Positions 60,921 to 64,000 of a stretch of DNA of 64,000 nucleotides are shown here, piece by piece; position 1 is the stretch's first letter, and every line of letters starts with the position of its first letter. The translations under genes were made by a program, and so were the position numbers. Origin of the DNA: Panulirus ornatus (Eukaryota; Arthropoda; Malacostraca; Decapoda; Palinuridae); contig NC_092228.1 in the NCBI RefSeq assembly GCF_036320965.1, positions 16,959,893 to 17,023,892 of the forward strand, given 5' to 3'. The notes under the pieces were generated by a model. It made no database searches and was not told the DNA's origin. It saw nothing but the letters and a program-made list of their open reading frames with translations.

Positions 60921-60985
<65 letters not shown>
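60921..60985. repeat. (TA)n microsatellite
   Basis: About 32 units between family A copy 4 and the LINE poly-A (read as poly-T). Confidence 0.98.
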
Positions 60986-61002
<17 letters not shown>

Positions 61003-61167
61003 TTCTTTGCCGCTGTCTCCCGCGTTTGCGAGGTAGCGCAAGGAAACAGACGAAAGAAATGGCCCAACCCACCCCCATACACATGTATATACATACGTCC
61101 ACACACGCAAATATACATACCTACACAGCTTTCCATGGTTTACCCCAGACGCTTCACATGCCTTGAT
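60986..61167 (-). mobile_element. LINE copy 2, 3' UTR, tail hairpin and poly-A
   Basis: Poly-T at 60986-61004 is the element's A-tail. The tail hairpin at 61011-61038 is identical to that of copy 1 (CGCT/AGCG stem). The rest of the 3' UTR matches 13277-13460 in reverse. Confidence 0.92.
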
Positions 61168-61596
61168 TCAATCCACTGACAGCACGTCAACCCCGGTAAC
61201 CACATCGCTCCAATTCAATCTATTCCTTGCCCTCCTTTCACCCTCCTGCATGTTCAGGCCCCGATCACACAAAATCTTTTTCACTCCATCTTTCCACCTC
61301 CAATTTGGTCTCCCTCTTCTCCTCGTTCCCTCCACCTCCGACACATATATCCTCTTGGTCAATCTTTCCTCACTCATTCTCTCCATGTGCCCAAACCATT
61401 TCAAAACACCCTCTTCTGCTCTCTCAACCACGCTCTTTTTATTTCCACACATCTCTCTTACCCTTACGTTACTTACTCGATCAAACCACCTCACACCACA
61501 CATTGTCCTCAAACATCTCATTTCCAGCACATCCATCCTCCTGCGCACAACTCTATCCATAGCCCACGCCTCGCAACCATACAACATTGTTGGAAC

Positions 61597-61600
<4 letters not shown>
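61168..61600 (-). pseudogene. non-LTR retrotransposon C-terminal fragment (copy 2)
   Basis: A 143-codon open frame, nearly identical to the last part of copy 1: [14 protein letters not shown] at its start, RRMDVLEMRCLRTMCGVRW, and RRGRPNWRWKDGVKK near its end. It stops at the same region. The reverse transcriptase catalytic part is absent; the 5' truncation at 61600 coincides with the start of (TA)n. The lack of frameshifts and the close match to copy 1 suggest a fairly recent insertion. Confidence 0.9.

Positions 61601-61672
<72 letters not shown>
61600..61672. repeat. (TA)n microsatellite
   Basis: About 36 units between the LINE truncation and the Penelope-like end. Confidence 0.98.
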
Positions 61673-61674
<2 letters not shown>

Positions 61675-61829
61675 CTATGAGTCCATGGGAAAATAAAACA
61701 CGATAAGTTCCCAAGTGCACTTTCGGGTAATAATCACATCATCAGGGGAGACACAAGAGAGAAATATAAGAGTCAGTTGATATAGAACGAAGAGACGCAA
61801 CTAGGACGCCATTTGGTAAACAAGTGACT
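61673..61829 (-). mobile_element. Penelope-like element end, copy C
   Basis: Reverse-orientation copy with TTCTATGAGTCCATGGG at the TA side, then the hammerhead-like block and GTCAGTTGATATAGAACG. It joins copy D at about 61829 in a near-perfect palindrome with GGTAAACAAGTGAC and GTCACTTGTTTACC around the centre. Confidence 0.75.
61709..61749 (-). ncRNA. hammerhead-ribozyme-like motif, best-conserved core
   Basis: On the minus strand: stem I TCCC (61749-61746), core CTGATGA (61745-61739), TGTGATTATTACCC as stem-loop II, GAAA, palindrome AAGTGCACTT as stem III, unpaired T, then GGGA closing stem I. All core positions (CUGAUGA, GAA, A-U pair of stem III) are present. Stem II is weak (GTG against CCC; copy D has CAC). 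The self-complementary stem III fits the minimal hammerheads reported in Penelope-like elements, which were proposed to work as dimers. Confidence 0.6.
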
Positions 61830-62021
61830 GTCACTTGTTTACCAAATGGCGTCCCCGCTACGTCTCTTCGTTGTATATCAACTGACATATTTTCTTTCTT
61901 GTATCTCTCCTGATGATGTGATTATTACACGAAAGGGCACTTGGGGACTTATCGTGTTTCATTTTCCCCGTGGACTCACAGGAACATACTTGATCACGCG
62001 CAAAACTGTGATCCTTTCCAC

Positions 62022-62024
<3 letters not shown>
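61830..62024 (+). mobile_element. Penelope-like element end, copy D
   Basis: Plus-orientation copy starting GTCACTTGTTTACCAAATGG, through GTCTCTTCGTTGTATATCA, the hammerhead-like block, CCCCGTGGACTCACAGGAAC, and TTGATCACGCGCAAAACTGT..GATCCTTTCC, ending in (TA)n. It is longer at its 3' side than copies A and B. Confidence 0.75.
61906..61946 (+). ncRNA. hammerhead-ribozyme-like motif, stem III mutated
   Basis: Core CTGATGA at 61910-61916 and GAAA at 61931-61934 are intact, and stem II GTG/CAC with loop ATTATTA is paired. Stem I TCTC/GGGG relies on G-U pairs. The stem III palindrome is changed to AAGGGCACTT. Confidence 0.55.

Positions 62025-62070
<46 letters not shown>
62025..62070. repeat. 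(TA)n microsatellite
   Basis: About 23 units after Penelope-like copy D. 62071-62506 is unassigned. Confidence 0.97.
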
Positions 62071-62072
<2 letters not shown>

Positions 62073-62501
62073 GAAACCCAATGGAGGTTGAGAATCTTAC
62101 AATATGTTAAACATACGACTACAACTATCTAACTGTGGCTATGAGGTTGGTTACGTGCTGGGTGAAGGTTGAGGGACATAGGGAGCTGGTAACACCTCTT
62201 ACCACCGATACGGATGGTGAAGTTCACCAAGATGGGTCACCTTCCTCCCTTAAACATGACTGACCCCCCTCACGTACCTAGGACGTGTGTACAAAGGGAG
62301 ATAATAATAAGACTGATTCAGAGACCTGATGACACATGCCTTTGTCTAGGCGGAAGGAGAAGGAAGCCTCTCGTGTATCTAAACCGGTCGGCCTTTAAAT
62401 GACCGGTTTATTGTAGACATAAGGGGGGAAGAACACCGCCCCGCTGTTTAGAAATGATGGCCTTTTACACTGCCGGGGTCGACGCCGAAACACGGCCGGC
62501 T

Positions 62502-63657
<1,156 letters not shown>

Positions 63658-63679
63658 TCACACACACACACACACACTT

Positions 63680-63726
<47 letters not shown>
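63658..63726. repeat. (CA)n-CTTCTC-(GT)n inverted microsatellite pair
   Basis: (CA)9-10 is followed six bases later by (GT)n. The two tracts are complementary and could form a hairpin. Confidence 0.95.
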
Positions 63727-63729
<3 letters not shown>

Positions 63730-64000
63730 ACATCTTCTAAGAGGGAGGTTTGGCTCTTCCTACTACGAGAGATCGAAGCGGTCACCTAACATGTGAGATG
63801 ATGACCTCGCCGGGAATATGGTTCATGACGAGAGGAAACTAACAAGACTGTCTCTCTCTCATGCGGTAGATCGAGTCTTCATCATCCCGTTTTCAAAGAC
63901 TAAATAGAATTCGTTTTCCTTAACGACGAACATCGATCTTATAAAGTGACGTTCCACGAAACGAATGGTCGCAATGTATGAATCTATCGAACCAATGTAG
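63727..64000. other. unassigned sequence, end of window
   Basis: No feature recognised. Confidence 0.5.

Overview
The window reads as nuclear DNA from a crustacean, most likely a decapod (shrimp, lobster, crayfish or crab; I cannot narrow it further). The basis is the extreme density of long (TA)n, (CT/GA)n and (CA/TG)n microsatellites, many GC-rich minisatellites, and several retroelement families that are flanked by or end in (TA)n. I see no intact host protein-coding gene, rRNA or functional tRNA. Nearly every long open frame comes from a tandem repeat: poly-YI from (TA)n, RE/LS dipeptides from (GA)n/(CT)n, HT/CV from (CA)n, and poly-L/Q/H from trinucleotides. This is an intergenic or very large intronic region dominated by repeats.

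Layout. 0-5.3 kb: a Penelope-like repeat end, a short TA-flanked retroelement (family A), a 50-bp array whose units each carry a splice-donor-like motif, then trinucleotide and 35/36-bp arrays. 5.3-11.2 kb: (CT/GA) arrays, GACA-rich DNA and a GC-rich stretch with CCAAT boxes (about 9.0 kb). 11.2-15.6 kb: a mobile-element nest with a second Penelope-like end, a family B short element, a 5'-truncated frameshifted non-LTR retrotransposon with an intact FADD box, an inverted family A copy, another family B copy and an inverted Penelope-end junction. 15.6-26.1 kb: minisatellites (19, 36-39, 25 and 40 bp) and a composite (CA)n repeat. 26.6-27.4 kb: a decayed second non-LTR clade (CR1/jockey-like C-terminus). 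28-30 kb: nearly 2 kb of degenerate CATCC-type repeats. 31.9-32.2 kb: a short coding-like open frame I cannot name. 36.4-37.4 kb: a probable solo LTR between two (TA)n tracts, followed by a tRNA-derived SINE. 42.6-46.7 kb: CCA array, a 37-copy 32-bp array, a second SINE, then clusters of CACGTG, TGACGTCA and AGATAAC motifs. 47-60 kb: a long (CA)n tract and minisatellites of 21, 32, 38 and 23 bp. 60-62 kb: a second mobile-element nest with two family A copies, a second copy of the FADD-type LINE, and two Penelope-like ends joined head to head as a near-perfect palindrome.

The most informative observations are these. (i) The Penelope-like ends carry a minimal hammerhead-ribozyme-like core with a palindromic stem III. 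(ii) The LINE and the two short families share a 3' tail with a conserved hairpin and an outer-stem change that keeps pairing, which suggests trans-mobilisation. (iii) A minisatellite family with core GGTCGTACCGTCGTGCTC occurs at several loci, two of them as inverted arrays. (iv) Twelve perfect TGACGTCA octamers lie within about 440 bp. All are by-eye calls without a database search.
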